DNA from: an uncultured Methanospirillum sp. | GTDB lineage: Archaea; Halobacteriota; Methanomicrobia; Methanomicrobiales; Methanospirillaceae | DNA: 64,000 nt | Assembly: GCF_963668475.1 (NCBI RefSeq) | Contig: NZ_OY764544.1 | Coordinates: 2,852,001-2,916,000, forward strand | Direction of reading: 5' to 3' | Shown: piece by piece, positions 44,126 to 54,109 of the stretch | Numbering within the stretch: the first letter of the stretch is position 1 | Layout: every line of letters starts with the position of its first letter | Made by a program: the position numbers and the translations under genes | The notes under the pieces: generated by a model | Database searches by the model: none | Told to the model about the DNA's origin: nothing | Seen by the model: only the letters and a program-made list of their open reading frames with translations

Positions 44126-45143
44126 GTGTATTCGAGAATAGATAGAAAAATTGCGTTCATTATCGACATCACCGGACAGGATGGGTCATATCTGGTAGAG
44201 TTCCTGTTATCAAAGGGATATGTTGTCCACGTGCTCGTTCGCCGGTCGTATTGATTATTTTTATATTGATGAGCACGACCCAGAGAAATGATTATTCTTT
44301 CATTATGGGGATTTTTCAGACTCTGAAATGATCTCCCATATTCTCTATAATATCAAACCCGATGAGATCTATCATCTGGGTGCCCAAAGCCATATCCGTG
44401 TGAGTTTTGAGATATCGGAGTGCACTGGAAATGTGACCGATCTTGGCACAACTCGTCTGCTGGAGGCTATACGGTGGAGTAATCCGGATGTCAGATTCTA
44501 TCAGGCATCCTCAAGTGAGATGTTCGGGCATATTGCTCCTCCCTAGTATGAGGAGTCGGTATGGCTTGTGCTAAAGTGTATTCATACTGGATGGCTGGGA
44601 ATTACCACGACGGACATGGTATGTTTCATGTAAGGGATTCTTTTTAATCATGAATCCCCATGGCGGGGAGAAATTTTTCCCAAGAAAAATCACCCAGGGG
44701 ATTGCGGCAATTCTAGCTGGGAACGAAAAGTATCTTTCCCTTGGAAATCTTAATGCCAAACGAGATTGGGGTTTTTCTCCTGAGTATGTAGAATGTATGT
44801 GGCGTATTCTGCAACTGGAAAAACATGATGATTATGTGATTGGGACAGGGGAGATCCACAGTGTGCAGGAATTTGTGAATGCTGCGTTTGTGTATATCGG
44901 ACTTGAGGCAGAGGAACATGTCCGCATTGATCAAAAGTATTTCCGACCAACTGAAGTTGAAGCGCTTCAGGCTGATTCACGCAAATAAGAGCAGAATATT
45001 GGGTGGAAACCATGATTAAATTTCCTGAATTGATGAAGATCATGGTTGATGCTGACATGCGTGCTTTTGGGCTTGATCCGATTGGAAAAAGTGATCCGAT
45101 CATCAGGTGGGAGCTTTCAGACCGGTGGTGGAAGAAGGATTAA
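44126..45143 (+). pseudogene. gmd: Decayed GDP-mannose 4,6-dehydratase gene
   Basis: Pieces of a Gmd protein appear in order, in different frames. First comes an N-terminal [19 protein letters not shown] piece from 44141 (the usual [10 protein letters not shown]), ending at a TGA near 44252. It is followed by [10 protein letters not shown] and, after a shift, HYGDFSDSEMISHILYNIKPDEIYHLGAQSHIRVSFE. Then come FYQASSSEMFG ending in a TAG, a badly shortened middle with few of the YAASK residues, and NPHGGEKFFPRKITQGIAAILAGNEKYLSLGNLNAKRDWGF ending in a TAA after LQADSRK. Last is KFPELMKIMVDADMRAFGLDPIG to a TAA at 45141. Intact Gmd is about 345 residues. At least three internal stops and an internal deletion make it non-functional. 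It would have made GDP-4-keto-6-deoxymannose from the ManC product. Confidence 0.9.
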
Positions 45144-45347
45144 TTGCGTTGTCTTGTTAGAGAAATTATTATTCTGTAACCATTCCATTCAACTTTTTTT
45201 TGTTTCCCTTTTTTATGGTGATGACTAGAATAGAGCGAAAAACCGGTAGATTTTCCAAAAATCTTAAGATAGACTAAATGTTAATAAAAGTGATATTAGT
45301 TCGTAGTAATCTAATATGATACATTTTTATTTTAGAGAGAGTGTTGC

Positions 45348-46433
45348 ATGAAAATTGGGATATTTCATGACTATTTTGGAGCAATAGGCGGTGGCGAAAT
45401 TACAGTTCTCAATCTTGCACAAATACTTCATGCGGATATTATAACAACAGATACAGAGGCACTATCGATTCTCAACCCTAAAGTTCCTGTCTTGTCTATT
45501 GGTAAAACAATAAGAAAAAGTCCATTAAAGCAAATCTCTGCATCTGTTCTTTTTTCAAAAATTAATTATCTGGATGATTATGATTTTTTTGTTTTCACTG
45601 GTAACTGGAGTATCCATGCAGCTACCCTACATCATCCAAATCTGTGGTATTGCTATACACCTGTCCGAGCTTTTTACGACAATTATCATAAATATTTACA
45701 TGGTATGAGTTTTAGTCAAAAACCTTTTTTTGCCTCATGGGTTGCTGCTCACTGTCGATGGAATATAAGGGCTGTAAAATCTGTAGACTCAATAATCTCA
45801 ATTTCTCACACTGTTGCAGAAAGAGTTGCTTCATACCTAAATCGAACGAGTTCTGTAATTTACCCTCCTGTTGATACAAAGAAATACTCATGTAGTGAAT
45901 ATGGTGATTTCTGGTTATCTGTTAATCGAATATATCCTGAAAAAAGGCTTGAACTCCAAATTGAGGCGTTTCGTTCACTGTCAAAGGAAAATTTGGTTAT
46001 TGTTGGTGGGTATTCCAAAGGTGATCAGACATCGCATTATGCTAGAAAAATATTGAGTGACCTCCCAAGTAATGTCACGTATTTAGGTGAAATTGAAGAA
46101 GAGGAAGTACTTTCACTTTATGCTCATTGTAAGGGTCATATTACTACAGCGTATCATGAGGATTTTGGTTTAACTCCTATAGAATCAATGGCGAGTGGAA
46201 AACCTGTGGTTGCAGTAAACCAGGGTGGATATCGTGAAACAGTGACTACCGGAACAGGAGTACTAGTTCCTCCATATGTGTCAGATTTAGTTGAGGGAGT
46301 TAAAGAAATATCCAGAGATCCCGAATCATACCGGTCAGCTTGTCTTGAACGGGCGTCAGAATTTGATATAGGCAGTTTTTCGACTCATATTCAGGATACA
46401 GTGAACCACCAGATCAATAAGGTTTTATTCTAG
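45348..46433 (+). CDS. Family 4 glycosyltransferase (copy B)
   Basis: A 361-residue paralogue of the gene at 42978, with collinear motifs: [68 protein letters not shown], and ITTAYHEDFGLTPIESMASGKPVVAVNQGGYRETV. The ExFGxxxxE catalytic signature is intact. The protein is full length and soluble, acting at the cytoplasmic membrane face. It has more A/T codons than copy A. A duplication around gmd, or import of two related genes, could explain the arrangement. Donor and acceptor are unknown. Confidence 0.9.
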   Translation: MKIGIFHDYFGAIGGGEITVLNLAQILHADIITTDTEALSILNPKVPVLSIGKTIRKSPLKQISASVLFSKINYLDDYDFFVFTGNWSIHAATLHHPNLWYCYTPVRAFYDNYHKYLHGMSFSQKPFFASWVAAHCRWNIRAVKSVDSIISISHTVAERVASYLNRTSSVIYPPVDTKKYSCSEYGDFWLSVNRIYPEKRLELQIEAFRSLSKENLVIVGGYSKGDQTSHYARKILSDLPSNVTYLGEIEEEEVLSLYAHCKGHITTAYHEDFGLTPIESMASGKPVVAVNQGGYRETVTTGTGVLVPPYVSDLVEGVKEISRDPESYRSACLERASEFDIGSFSTHIQDTVNHQINKVLF

Positions 46434-46483
46434 TTAATGTGTTTTTTCAAAGAATATTGGTGTTCTATTAAAATGAACCGAAA

Positions 46484-47545
46484 TCATCTGGATTCATAAT
46501 TTAGTTTGTAAAACTCTTTATACTCCCCTGATACAATCCTCTCCAACCAATTCTGATGGTGAAGGTACCATGTGATAGTATCTCGGATTCCGTCTTCAAA
46601 CCTGGTATTTGGTTTCCATCCCAAATCTGTCTTTATTTTTGATGCATCGATTGCATATCTTCTATCATGTCCCAGGCGATCAGGTACGTGAGTTATTAAT
46701 CCTTCATGAATTGCAGGTTCTCCTGTTATTTCCTGTAATACTTTTAGGATCATCTTTACAATCGCAATATTTTCCTGTTCATTTGATCCTCCAACATTGT
46801 ACGTTTCTCCAATCTTCCCTTTATGAAAAACGAGATCAATCGCATGGCAATGGTCGTTTACATAGAGCCAGTCACGGATTTGTTTGCCGTCGCCATATAC
46901 TGGAATGGCTTCATGAGCAAGGGCACGAGTTATAACAAGAGGGATAAGTTTTTCAGGGAATTGGTACGGACCGTAGTTATTTGAGCATCTTGTTATTACG
47001 GTTGGCATTCCAAAGGTGTCGTGGTACGCCTTTACAATGAGATCAGATCCGGCTTTACTTGCTGAATACGGACTATGGGGATCAAGAGGAGTATTCTCGG
47101 AAAATACGCCATCGGGGCCAAGGCTTCCATATACTTCATCTGTTGAAACCTGAAGGAATTTTACACCACCTTTCCACTTTCCATTAGAATACCAGGCTTT
47201 ATGTGATGCATCAAGAAGGGTATGTGTGCCAAGAATGTTTGTTTTTATAAATATCGATGGATCATGAATTGAGCGGTCAACATGCGATTCTGCAGCGAAG
47301 TTTATCACTCCCTGAATACTCCACGTTGAAAAAATTGAAGAAACATCTGAAGGGTTCATAATGTCTCCTCTCACAAAGACAAAGCGTGAATTTGCCTCTG
47401 ATGGTAGTTCTTCAAAATTTTCCAGGTTACCTGCATATGTCAGGGCATCTAATCCAATAATTGTATGATCTGGGTGGTTTTTCAGATAATTGTAAACAAA
47501 GTTTGCTCCAATGAACCCTGCCACTCCTGTTACCAGAATATACAT
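46484..47545 (-). CDS. rfbB: dTDP-glucose 4,6-dehydratase
   Basis: A 353-residue short-chain dehydrogenase-type enzyme that makes dTDP-4-keto-6-deoxyglucose. The NAD fold is VTGVAGFIGANFVYNYL at the N-terminus, with DALTYAGNLENFEEL, AAESHVDRSI, STDEVYGSLG and the catalytic YSASKAGSD. The C-terminus includes VKAYHDTFGMPTVITRCSNNYGPYQFPEKLIPL. It is the last gene of the minus-strand rfbA-C-D-B run, 3 bases after rfbD. Complete, with all catalytic residues visible. Confidence 0.96.
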   Translation of the reverse strand: MYILVTGVAGFIGANFVYNYLKNHPDHTIIGLDALTYAGNLENFEELPSEANSRFVFVRGDIMNPSDVSSIFSTWSIQGVINFAAESHVDRSIHDPSIFIKTNILGTHTLLDASHKAWYSNGKWKGGVKFLQVSTDEVYGSLGPDGVFSENTPLDPHSPYSASKAGSDLIVKAYHDTFGMPTVITRCSNNYGPYQFPEKLIPLVITRALAHEAIPVYGDGKQIRDWLYVNDHCHAIDLVFHKGKIGETYNVGGSNEQENIAIVKMILKVLQEITGEPAIHEGLITHVPDRLGHDRRYAIDASKIKTDLGWKPNTRFEDGIRDTITWYLHHQNWLERIVSGEYKEFYKLNYESR

Positions 47546-47548
47546 AGA

Positions 47549-48397
47549 TTAGATCCTCTCGATTTCTTTCAGGAATCGTTCAGTTGCATCCTGCCAGTGA
47601 GGGAGATCGTACCCAATGGTTTGTTTCGTTCCAAAATTATCCAGAACAGAAAATTTAGGGCGTGTAGCCGGGGTTTTAAAGTCATCACTTTTTCCAGGGT
47701 TGAGTGTTCCGGTCCATCCGATTAGATTGAGAATGTATTTTGCCCATTCAAACCGGGAGCAATATCCCGTGTTTGAAATATGATAGAGTCCAAATTGTTT
47801 TGAATTCATTATATCCATTGTAGCACGAGCAAGATCCTGGGTATATGTTGGTGATGAAACCTGATCATCAACCACAACAATTTGATTGTTGTTATCGCTC
47901 CACTCAAGCACTTTCTTTACAAAGTTAGTGTTTCCGGGGCCAAATACCCATGAAACACGTATGAGAAAATACTTTGTTGAATGCCTCATGACCATCTGTT
48001 CGCCAAGAAGTTTACTCTCCCCATATCGACTGATCGGGGCAGGACATTTGTCTAATGTGTATGGATATCTAGCTGTTCCGCTGAAGATATAATCTGTAGA
48101 GTAATGAATCAGGACGGCATTTACTGCTGATGCTGCTATAGCCAGATATTTGGGGCCAAGCCCATTAACCGAAAATGCCTTTTCCCAGTCGGTTTCAGCC
48201 TGATCAACGGCATTATCTGCAGCGCAGTTGATGATAATATCCGGGTGTAATTCTTGAATTTTGCTCAATACATCTTCGTATCGGGTGATATCTAAATCCT
48301 TGGATCCGTATACAGTCACCATATGACCTTGATTTCTACAGGCTTTCGTGATATCCTTACCTAACTGTCCAGATGAACCTGTAATCACGATTCTCAT
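47549..48397 (-). CDS. rfbD: dTDP-4-dehydrorhamnose reductase
   Basis: A 282-residue NADPH-dependent enzyme for the last step to dTDP-L-rhamnose. It starts MRIVITGSSGQLGKDITKAC; NAVDQAETDWEKAFSVN, HYSTDYIFSG and the catalytic YGESKLLGEQ follow, then RVSWVFGPGNTNFVKKVL and DDQVSSPTYTQDLA. It lies between rfbC (14 bases) and rfbB (3 bases). Complete. Confidence 0.95.
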   Translation of the reverse strand: MRIVITGSSGQLGKDITKACRNQGHMVTVYGSKDLDITRYEDVLSKIQELHPDIIINCAADNAVDQAETDWEKAFSVNGLGPKYLAIAASAVNAVLIHYSTDYIFSGTARYPYTLDKCPAPISRYGESKLLGEQMVMRHSTKYFLIRVSWVFGPGNTNFVKKVLEWSDNNNQIVVVDDQVSSPTYTQDLARATMDIMNSKQFGLYHISNTGYCSRFEWAKYILNLIGWTGTLNPGKSDDFKTPATRPKFSVLDNFGTKQTIGYDLPHWQDATERFLKEIERI

Positions 48398-48411
48398 ATT
48401 AGTCTCCCTTA

Positions 48412-48996
48412 TTATTGGTGATAAATGAAAGGGGATTTAAATTCTCTGAATTTTGGGTGACATATATCTTTTTCAGAAAGAATCGGGGTTTCAATTCCAT
48501 ATTCCTTTAATGGCCATGATATTTTTAGTGCAGGATCATTCCACAAGAGCCCGGCGTCACCTTGTGGGTAATACCAGTCTGTAACTTTGTACATCACCTC
48601 TGTATTATCTTCAAGCACTAAGAATCCATGTGCGAATCCAAGAGGAATAAATAGCATTTTTGGTGATAGTTCGGTTAGTGTTACACCAATGTACATGCCA
48701 TATGTAGGAGATCCTATTCTAATGTCTACAACAACATCATAGGCGGAACCTTTAATGATCCGTACTAATTTTACTTGAGAATGAGGGTACTGAAAATGCA
48801 GACCTCGAAGAACTCCTTTTTGAGATTTAGAATGGTTGTCCTGAACGAATTCATCGAGAATTCCGGCATCAGAAAAGTCTTTCTTATTATAACTCTCTAC
48901 AAAGAAGCCTCTCGAATCGATGAATAGATGTGGTTCTATGAGGAGGACATTATCAAGGTTTGTTTGCGTAATAATTATTTTTCCCATACTTATCAT
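48412..48996 (-). CDS. rfbC: dTDP-4-dehydrorhamnose 3,5-epimerase
   Basis: A 194-residue cupin-fold epimerase. The family run is [43 protein letters not shown] (catalytic His in GLHFQ), [18 protein letters not shown], and [14 protein letters not shown]. Its ATG overlaps the rfbA stop by 4 bases (48993-48996). Complete; the third protein of the rhamnose pathway. Confidence 0.95.
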   Translation of the reverse strand: MISMGKIIITQTNLDNVLLIEPHLFIDSRGFFVESYNKKDFSDAGILDEFVQDNHSKSQKGVLRGLHFQYPHSQVKLVRIIKGSAYDVVVDIRIGSPTYGMYIGVTLTELSPKMLFIPLGFAHGFLVLEDNTEVMYKVTDWYYPQGDAGLLWNDPALKISWPLKEYGIETPILSEKDICHPKFREFKSPFIYHQ

Positions 48997-49880
48997 TCAA
49001 CTCCGTTTGCAAGGTCTATTAGATATTTACCATAATCCGCTTTTTCAAGGCATTTTGCGAGTTCAAGAAGTTGATTTCTATCTATGTATCCAAGCTGATA
49101 TGCAATCTCTTCGATACAAGCAACATAAAAACCCTGACGTTTTTGGATAGTTTCGATAAACTGTGCTGCTTCGAGAAGGGAATCATGGGTTCCTGAATCA
49201 AGCCATGCCATCCCCCTTCCAAAAAGTTCTACGTTTAATTTACCTCTTTTAAGATATGTCTGGTTGATATCTGTTATTTCAATCTCCCCTCTTGCTGAGG
49301 GGGTGAGTCCTTTAGCAATCTCAACGACATCATTGTTGTAAAAATACAAACCTGGAACAGCATAGTGAGATTTGGGATTTTTTGGCTTTTCTTCGATAGA
49401 TATTGCTTTTCCTTCCGAGTTGAATTCTATGACACCAAATGCAGATGGATCCCGGACAAAGTACCCAAAAATTGTCGCACCTGATGTCTGGGTTGCAATA
49501 TTTTTTAGAGTTTCTGAAAAATGTTGGCCATAGAATATATTATCGCCAAGGATGAGTGCAACCCGGTTATCACCTATAAATGATTCACCAATAATAAATG
49601 CCTCGGCAAGGCCTCGTGGCTGCTCCTGAACTGCATACGAGAAAGAAATTCCCAGTTGTGAACCATCTCCAAAGAGTTCTTTGTACAGTGGCAGGTCCCG
49701 GGGGGTTGAGATAATTAAGATATCCCTTATTCCTGCAAGCATCAGGACGGATAATGGATAATAAATTAGAGGTTTGTCGTATATAGGAAGAAGCTGTTTA
49801 GAGATGGTTTTTGTGAGAGGATAGAGGCGTGAGCCAGATCCTCCTGCAAGAATAATACCTTTACATGTCAATAGGTTCAC
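48993..49880 (-). CDS. rfbA: Glucose-1-phosphate thymidylyltransferase
   Basis: A 295-residue nucleotidyltransferase making dTDP-glucose. It has [40 protein letters not shown] at the N-terminus, then [25 protein letters not shown], and [18 protein letters not shown]. It starts at a GTG (49880) and heads the operon rfbA-rfbC-rfbD-rfbB, so a full dTDP-L-rhamnose pathway is encoded within 3.4 kb. The promoter should lie in the 178 bases shared with the divergent glycosyltransferase. Confidence 0.96.
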   Translation of the reverse strand: MNLLTCKGIILAGGSGSRLYPLTKTISKQLLPIYDKPLIYYPLSVLMLAGIRDILIISTPRDLPLYKELFGDGSQLGISFSYAVQEQPRGLAEAFIIGESFIGDNRVALILGDNIFYGQHFSETLKNIATQTSGATIFGYFVRDPSAFGVIEFNSEGKAISIEEKPKNPKSHYAVPGLYFYNNDVVEIAKGLTPSARGEIEITDINQTYLKRGKLNVELFGRGMAWLDSGTHDSLLEAAQFIETIQKRQGFYVACIEEIAYQLGYIDRNQLLELAKCLEKADYGKYLIDLANGVE

Positions 49881-50058
49881 CTGATATTATGTTGTTATGG
49901 AATGTCATCTTTTATGCATAGTTGTAAAACTTAAATTTCTTATTGTTTGCTATACCATTTAATAGTCATAATTGATGATAACAAGTTTAATCATATCAAT
50001 GTATCATGTATTTGTGCATTAAATGAATAATCTGGAATAGTTCGGTTTTTAAATTAAT

Positions 50059-51000
50059 ATGCTCCAATTTAGTGTGATTATAATTAATTATAATGGTATT
50101 TCGTTCCTTACTGATCTACTTGATTCCCTATATGCTCAAACCTATGATGATTTTGAAATAATTCTTGTAGACAACGCATCAACAGATGGCAGTGTTGCGT
50201 TTGTTCAAAGTTTCTCTCCTGATATTCATCTCATTGTGAACCAATTTAATCGAGGGTTTGCAGGTGGCTGTAATGATGGAGCAGATATTGCAAAAGGTGA
50301 GTTTTTTCTTTTTCTTAATGTCGACATTATCTTATGTCCTGAATTCTTGGCTACCATGTATGAAGCGATCCAAAAGTATGATGGATATGGCATGTATGGT
50401 CCGAAAATGAAATATCCTGATGGAAGAATAAATTCAACAGGAATATGCATTTCTCTTTCAGGGGCTGCATGGGATAGGGGCTTGGGGGCGGAAGATTCAG
50501 GACAATACGATCAATCTGAAGACATACTTGGTCCCAGTGGAGGTGCTGCGTTATTTAGGCGAGTAACTTTTTTTGAAGCAGGAGGTTTTGATAACGATTT
50601 TTTTTTGTATATGGAAGATCTTGATCTAGTAATCCGTGCACAATTAACTGGATGGAAGTGTCGGTATATTCCACAAGCTGTAGTTTATCATCATCATGGA
50701 GGTATTGCTGGAATTGAATCTGATATTTCTGTGTATTATGGGAACCGAAATATTCTCTGGTATCCTGTGAAAAATTATCCCTGGTGGTTACTACTATTTG
50801 TTTTTCCTTGGACCGTTGGAAGGACGATTGGTGTAGTTGGGTATTATGCATTAAGAGGGCAAGGCAAAGTTGCAATAAAAGCAAAATGGGATGGTATTTG
50901 CTTTCTCCCATCTATAATAAAAAAGAGGAAAGGTCAAATAAAAAAGCCCTATATCTTTGGTATTTTGCGGTATATCCGTGGTATTGCGTTTAGTAATTAG
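50059..51000 (+). CDS. Family 2 glycosyltransferase (rhamnosyltransferase-like)
   Basis: A 313-residue GT-A enzyme resembling WbbL-type rhamnosyltransferases: FSVIIINYNGISFLTDLLDSLYAQT, VDNASTDGSVAFVQSF, NRGFAGGCNDGA, FLFLNVDIIL at the DxD position (N-V-D), and a DNDFFLYMEDLDLVIRAQLTGW segment with the catalytic acidic residues. The C-terminus has a hydrophobic segment (WLLLFVFPWTVGRTIGVVGYYAL). It is divergent from the rhamnose operon, so dTDP-rhamnose is a reasonable donor guess. Confidence 0.85.
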   Translation: MLQFSVIIINYNGISFLTDLLDSLYAQTYDDFEIILVDNASTDGSVAFVQSFSPDIHLIVNQFNRGFAGGCNDGADIAKGEFFLFLNVDIILCPEFLATMYEAIQKYDGYGMYGPKMKYPDGRINSTGICISLSGAAWDRGLGAEDSGQYDQSEDILGPSGGAALFRRVTFFEAGGFDNDFFLYMEDLDLVIRAQLTGWKCRYIPQAVVYHHHGGIAGIESDISVYYGNRNILWYPVKNYPWWLLLFVFPWTVGRTIGVVGYYALRGQGKVAIKAKWDGICFLPSIIKKRKGQIKKPYIFGILRYIRGIAFSN

Positions 51001-51104
51001 TGAATATGTCTATTCTCATCTGTTCTAAAAACCTATGATAGATGAATAAGAATGATTATAGAAAATATTCGTTTATTCATTAGCAAAGATGATACGGTGG
51101 TGTT

Positions 51105-52757
51105 ATGGGAGTAACCAGTTTTAGAAAATTTCAAAGAAAGAATAGAAAACACACAATAAATAATGCAATAAAACTATTATATAAATATTTTAGAAAAATC
51201 AATGGCCTCTTATCACGTTACCCATATTTATTAGCATGTTGGATTTTTGTCTTTTCTTGCACAATTAATTCCATTACAAGGGTTGTGTTAAAACATGAGT
51301 ATCAATTAATTAGAAGATCTAATTTTTTTGATTCTAATTGGTATCTCTCTTACTACTCTGATATACAAATAACTGGTTTAAAACCGATCACTCACTATAT
51401 CTGGTTTGGGTGGAGGGAAATGAGAGATCCAAGTCCATTGTTTTGCACTTCTTACTATCTATCTCATAATCTCGACATCTATGATGAAGAAGTGAATCCT
51501 CTGGTTCACTTTATTGTGAATGATACAAATAATTCATGGCCTCGTTCCTCCCCCGCAGAACAAAAATCCTCTATTATAAAAAAAAATGAGTCAAATTCTT
51601 TTAGATCTCAAAAAAATCAAAAAATAGATTGTGCTAGACGATATCCGAATATTTTGTTTATTGGCCACGAGGCTACATATACTGGGGCACCTTTGGTTCT
51701 TTTGTATTTAATCCAGTGGTTATCAGCAAATACTCTTTCAAATATCTTTTTGATTTTATTACGTGGTGGTTCGCTTCTTCCTGAGTACAGCAAGGTATCT
51801 CATGTGTTGTGCTTAAAACAGGGGTTTGTTCCTCCTTTTGAAGTAATAAAAAACTTTGTTCAGGAGCCCGGATTTATTTATGTAAATACTGTTGTTTCTG
51901 CAGAACTAATTGAAATTTTAACCAAATTCAACAAACCAATAATTACTCATGTACATGAACTGGACAAGCTAATCCGGATGGCGGTGGATAATCAAACTAT
52001 GATCAGTCTTGCAAAAAATTCATCTTCGATTATTGCAGTATCTGATCCAGTAGCTCAGAATCTTGTGCAGTCATATGGATGTCAGGAAGAAAAAATTGAA
52101 ATCATCCATGATTTTATTAAACTAAGTTCAAAATCAAAATGTGATAAAGAAGCCTTGCGTTCTTTTTTAAGCCTTCCAATTGATGGCAAGATTGTTGTGG
52201 GTTGTGGTTTGGATGTATGGAGAAAGGGGGTTGATATTTTTGTATCTGTTGCTCAGGCCGTTCTTTCAGCATCAGGAAAAAAGGATATTTTCTTTATTTG
52301 GGTTGGTGAGTTGTCTCCTCCTCTTGAAGGGTCATCACTGGGAAATCTTGTAAAGAGTAATTTGTATAAAGAGCAGATATTATTTCCGGGTTTTTCTAAA
52401 AATCCCCGGGATTATTTCAGTGCAGCTGATATTTTCTTATTACCATCTCGCGAAGATCCATTTCCATTGGTAGCACTTGAGGCATGTGAATGTTCTCTTC
52501 CGGTTATCTGCTTTGAAAATTCAGGTGGGATGCCTGATTTTATTCGAAATGGAGCTGGATATGTGGTTCCATTCGAAGATGCTGAAGCTATGGCAAAGAG
52601 GGTTATATTTTTACTTGCACATGATGAAATCAGAATGTCCATAGGAAATTCAGCACGTGAAAAACTCCTCAAATCACACATATCCGAAATTGCGATCCCA
52701 AAGGTACTAAAAATTTGTCAAAAACATTTGAATTTCCATTTAATCAAGGAATACTAA
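51105..52757 (+). CDS. Family 4 glycosyltransferase with N-terminal tandem WYL/HY repeat region
   Basis: 550 residues. The first 55 are basic with one hydrophobic segment (YLLACWIFVFSCTINSI). Residues 65-150 carry two copies of the FDSNWYLSYYSDI...HYIWFGWREMRDPSP type repeat that often precedes glycosyltransferase domains. The GT-B part (residues 175-550) includes IGHEATYTGAPLVLLYL, VVGCGLDVWRKGVDIFV, FFPGFSKNPRDYFSAADIFLLPSREDPFPLVALEACECSLPVICF. The EDPFPLVALE motif is the ExFxxxxxE signature. The strong A/T bias matches its region. Sugar specificity unknown. Confidence 0.85.
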   Translation: MGVTSFRKFQRKNRKHTINNAIKLLYKYFRKINGLLSRYPYLLACWIFVFSCTINSITRVVLKHEYQLIRRSNFFDSNWYLSYYSDIQITGLKPITHYIWFGWREMRDPSPLFCTSYYLSHNLDIYDEEVNPLVHFIVNDTNNSWPRSSPAEQKSSIIKKNESNSFRSQKNQKIDCARRYPNILFIGHEATYTGAPLVLLYLIQWLSANTLSNIFLILLRGGSLLPEYSKVSHVLCLKQGFVPPFEVIKNFVQEPGFIYVNTVVSAELIEILTKFNKPIITHVHELDKLIRMAVDNQTMISLAKNSSSIIAVSDPVAQNLVQSYGCQEEKIEIIHDFIKLSSKSKCDKEALRSFLSLPIDGKIVVGCGLDVWRKGVDIFVSVAQAVLSASGKKDIFFIWVGELSPPLEGSSLGNLVKSNLYKEQILFPGFSKNPRDYFSAADIFLLPSREDPFPLVALEACECSLPVICFENSGGMPDFIRNGAGYVVPFEDAEAMAKRVIFLLAHDEIRMSIGNSAREKLLKSHISEIAIPKVLKICQKHLNFHLIKEY

Positions 52758-52821
52758 ATTTTACTCCTTGTGAATGGGTTTCGCAATCATTTATGAATTT
52801 GCTCAATCAATATCATAATGA

Positions 52822-54108
52822 ATGTCAGCAACTTTTTCAGTTTCGATAATTGGTGGGGGGTATGTCGGACTTGTAACCGGGGCCTGTTTTGCATACCTTG
52901 GAAATAAGGTTACAATCATTGAAGTTGACGAACAGAAAGCCTCTTCAATAAATATGGGAATTCCCCCTATATATGAACAGGGTTTAGAAAAAATTCTTAA
53001 GGATACTGTTGGAAACCGCTTAACTGCTACGACTTCATATGAGAGTGTATCAACCAGTGATATTGTGTTTATCTGCGTAGGGACACCACCAAATAATGAT
53101 GGTTCTTCAAATCTTCAATATATCAGATCTGCAGCAATATCTATCGGGACTTCTTTGATGAATCATCCAGGCTATCCTGTTGTTACGGTGAAAAGTACTG
53201 TTCCTCCAGGGACATGTGAAAAAATAGTAATACCTGAAGTACTAGGCAACTCATTAAAAACTGCAAATTGTGTCGGGTTTTGCATGAATCCTGAATTTTT
53301 ACGTGAGGGAAGGGCAATTGAAGATTTTCTACACCCTGATAGGATAGTAATTGGATCTAGTGATAAGAGGGCTGAAACAATTCTTCGCACTCTCTATACA
53401 TCTCTAAATGGAAACGTGATTTGTACCTCTCTGACTGCAGCAGAGATGATAAAATATACTGCGAATGCCTTTTTAGCGACAAAAATATCATTTTCAAATG
53501 AAATCGGCAATATCTGCAAAAAACTGGGAGTGGATGTGTATGAGGTGATGAAGGGAGTTGGTCTTGACCATCGTATAGGACCTCATTTTCTGAATGCAGG
53601 GGCCGGATTTGGAGGTAGTTGTTTTCCCAAGGATGTTTCAGCGCTGATCAGTTTGGCAAAAGAGGTAGGGGAGGATCCGATATTATTACGCTCCGTTATT
53701 GAAGTAAATGAACAGCAACCACTAAAAATGGTTAATCTGGTCAAAAAGAAACTTGGTTCTGTAAAGGGGAAGAAAATTGCGATTCTGGGCCTTGCATTTA
53801 AAGATAACACTGATGATATTCGTGATTCCCGCTCAATTCCGGTAATCAACGCTTTGATACAGGATGGTGCAGATGTTCATGCGTATGATCCAATGGCATC
53901 TGAACATATGAAAACGATTATTCCCTCTATATCATATGCTGAGTCAGTGTCTGCTGCCCTCCAGGATGCAGATTGTTGCCTGGTAATGACTGAATGGCCT
54001 CAGTTCTCCCATTTGTCAGATGAATTTTCTCTCATGAAACAACCTGCTGTCATTTTGGAAGGAAGGCGTATGCTGAACCGGGATGATGTTGAAGGAATCT
54101 GTTGGTAA
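52822..54108 (+). CDS. ugd: UDP-glucose 6-dehydrogenase family protein
   Basis: A 428-residue NAD-dependent four-electron dehydrogenase, most like UDP-glucose 6-dehydrogenase, giving UDP-glucuronate. The N-terminal fold is VSIIGGGYVGLVTGACFAYLG, with CVGTPPNNDGSSNLQYI, KSTVPPGT, NPEFLREGRAIEDFLHPDRIVIG, and the active-site Cys in GAGFGGSCFPKDVSAL near residue 265. UDP-glucuronate fits the neighbours: GalU makes its substrate and a UXS-like enzyme could use its product. GDP-mannose dehydrogenase activity is a less likely alternative. The stop is followed after one base by the galU ATG. Confidence 0.92.
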   Translation: MSATFSVSIIGGGYVGLVTGACFAYLGNKVTIIEVDEQKASSINMGIPPIYEQGLEKILKDTVGNRLTATTSYESVSTSDIVFICVGTPPNNDGSSNLQYIRSAAISIGTSLMNHPGYPVVTVKSTVPPGTCEKIVIPEVLGNSLKTANCVGFCMNPEFLREGRAIEDFLHPDRIVIGSSDKRAETILRTLYTSLNGNVICTSLTAAEMIKYTANAFLATKISFSNEIGNICKKLGVDVYEVMKGVGLDHRIGPHFLNAGAGFGGSCFPKDVSALISLAKEVGEDPILLRSVIEVNEQQPLKMVNLVKKKLGSVKGKKIAILGLAFKDNTDDIRDSRSIPVINALIQDGADVHAYDPMASEHMKTIIPSISYAESVSAALQDADCCLVMTEWPQFSHLSDEFSLMKQPAVILEGRRMLNRDDVEGICW

Positions 54109-54109
54109 C

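Noticed and set aside
44571..45103. Minus-strand frames across the gmd region
   Set aside because: They are antisense to the recognisable gmd remnants on the plus strand.
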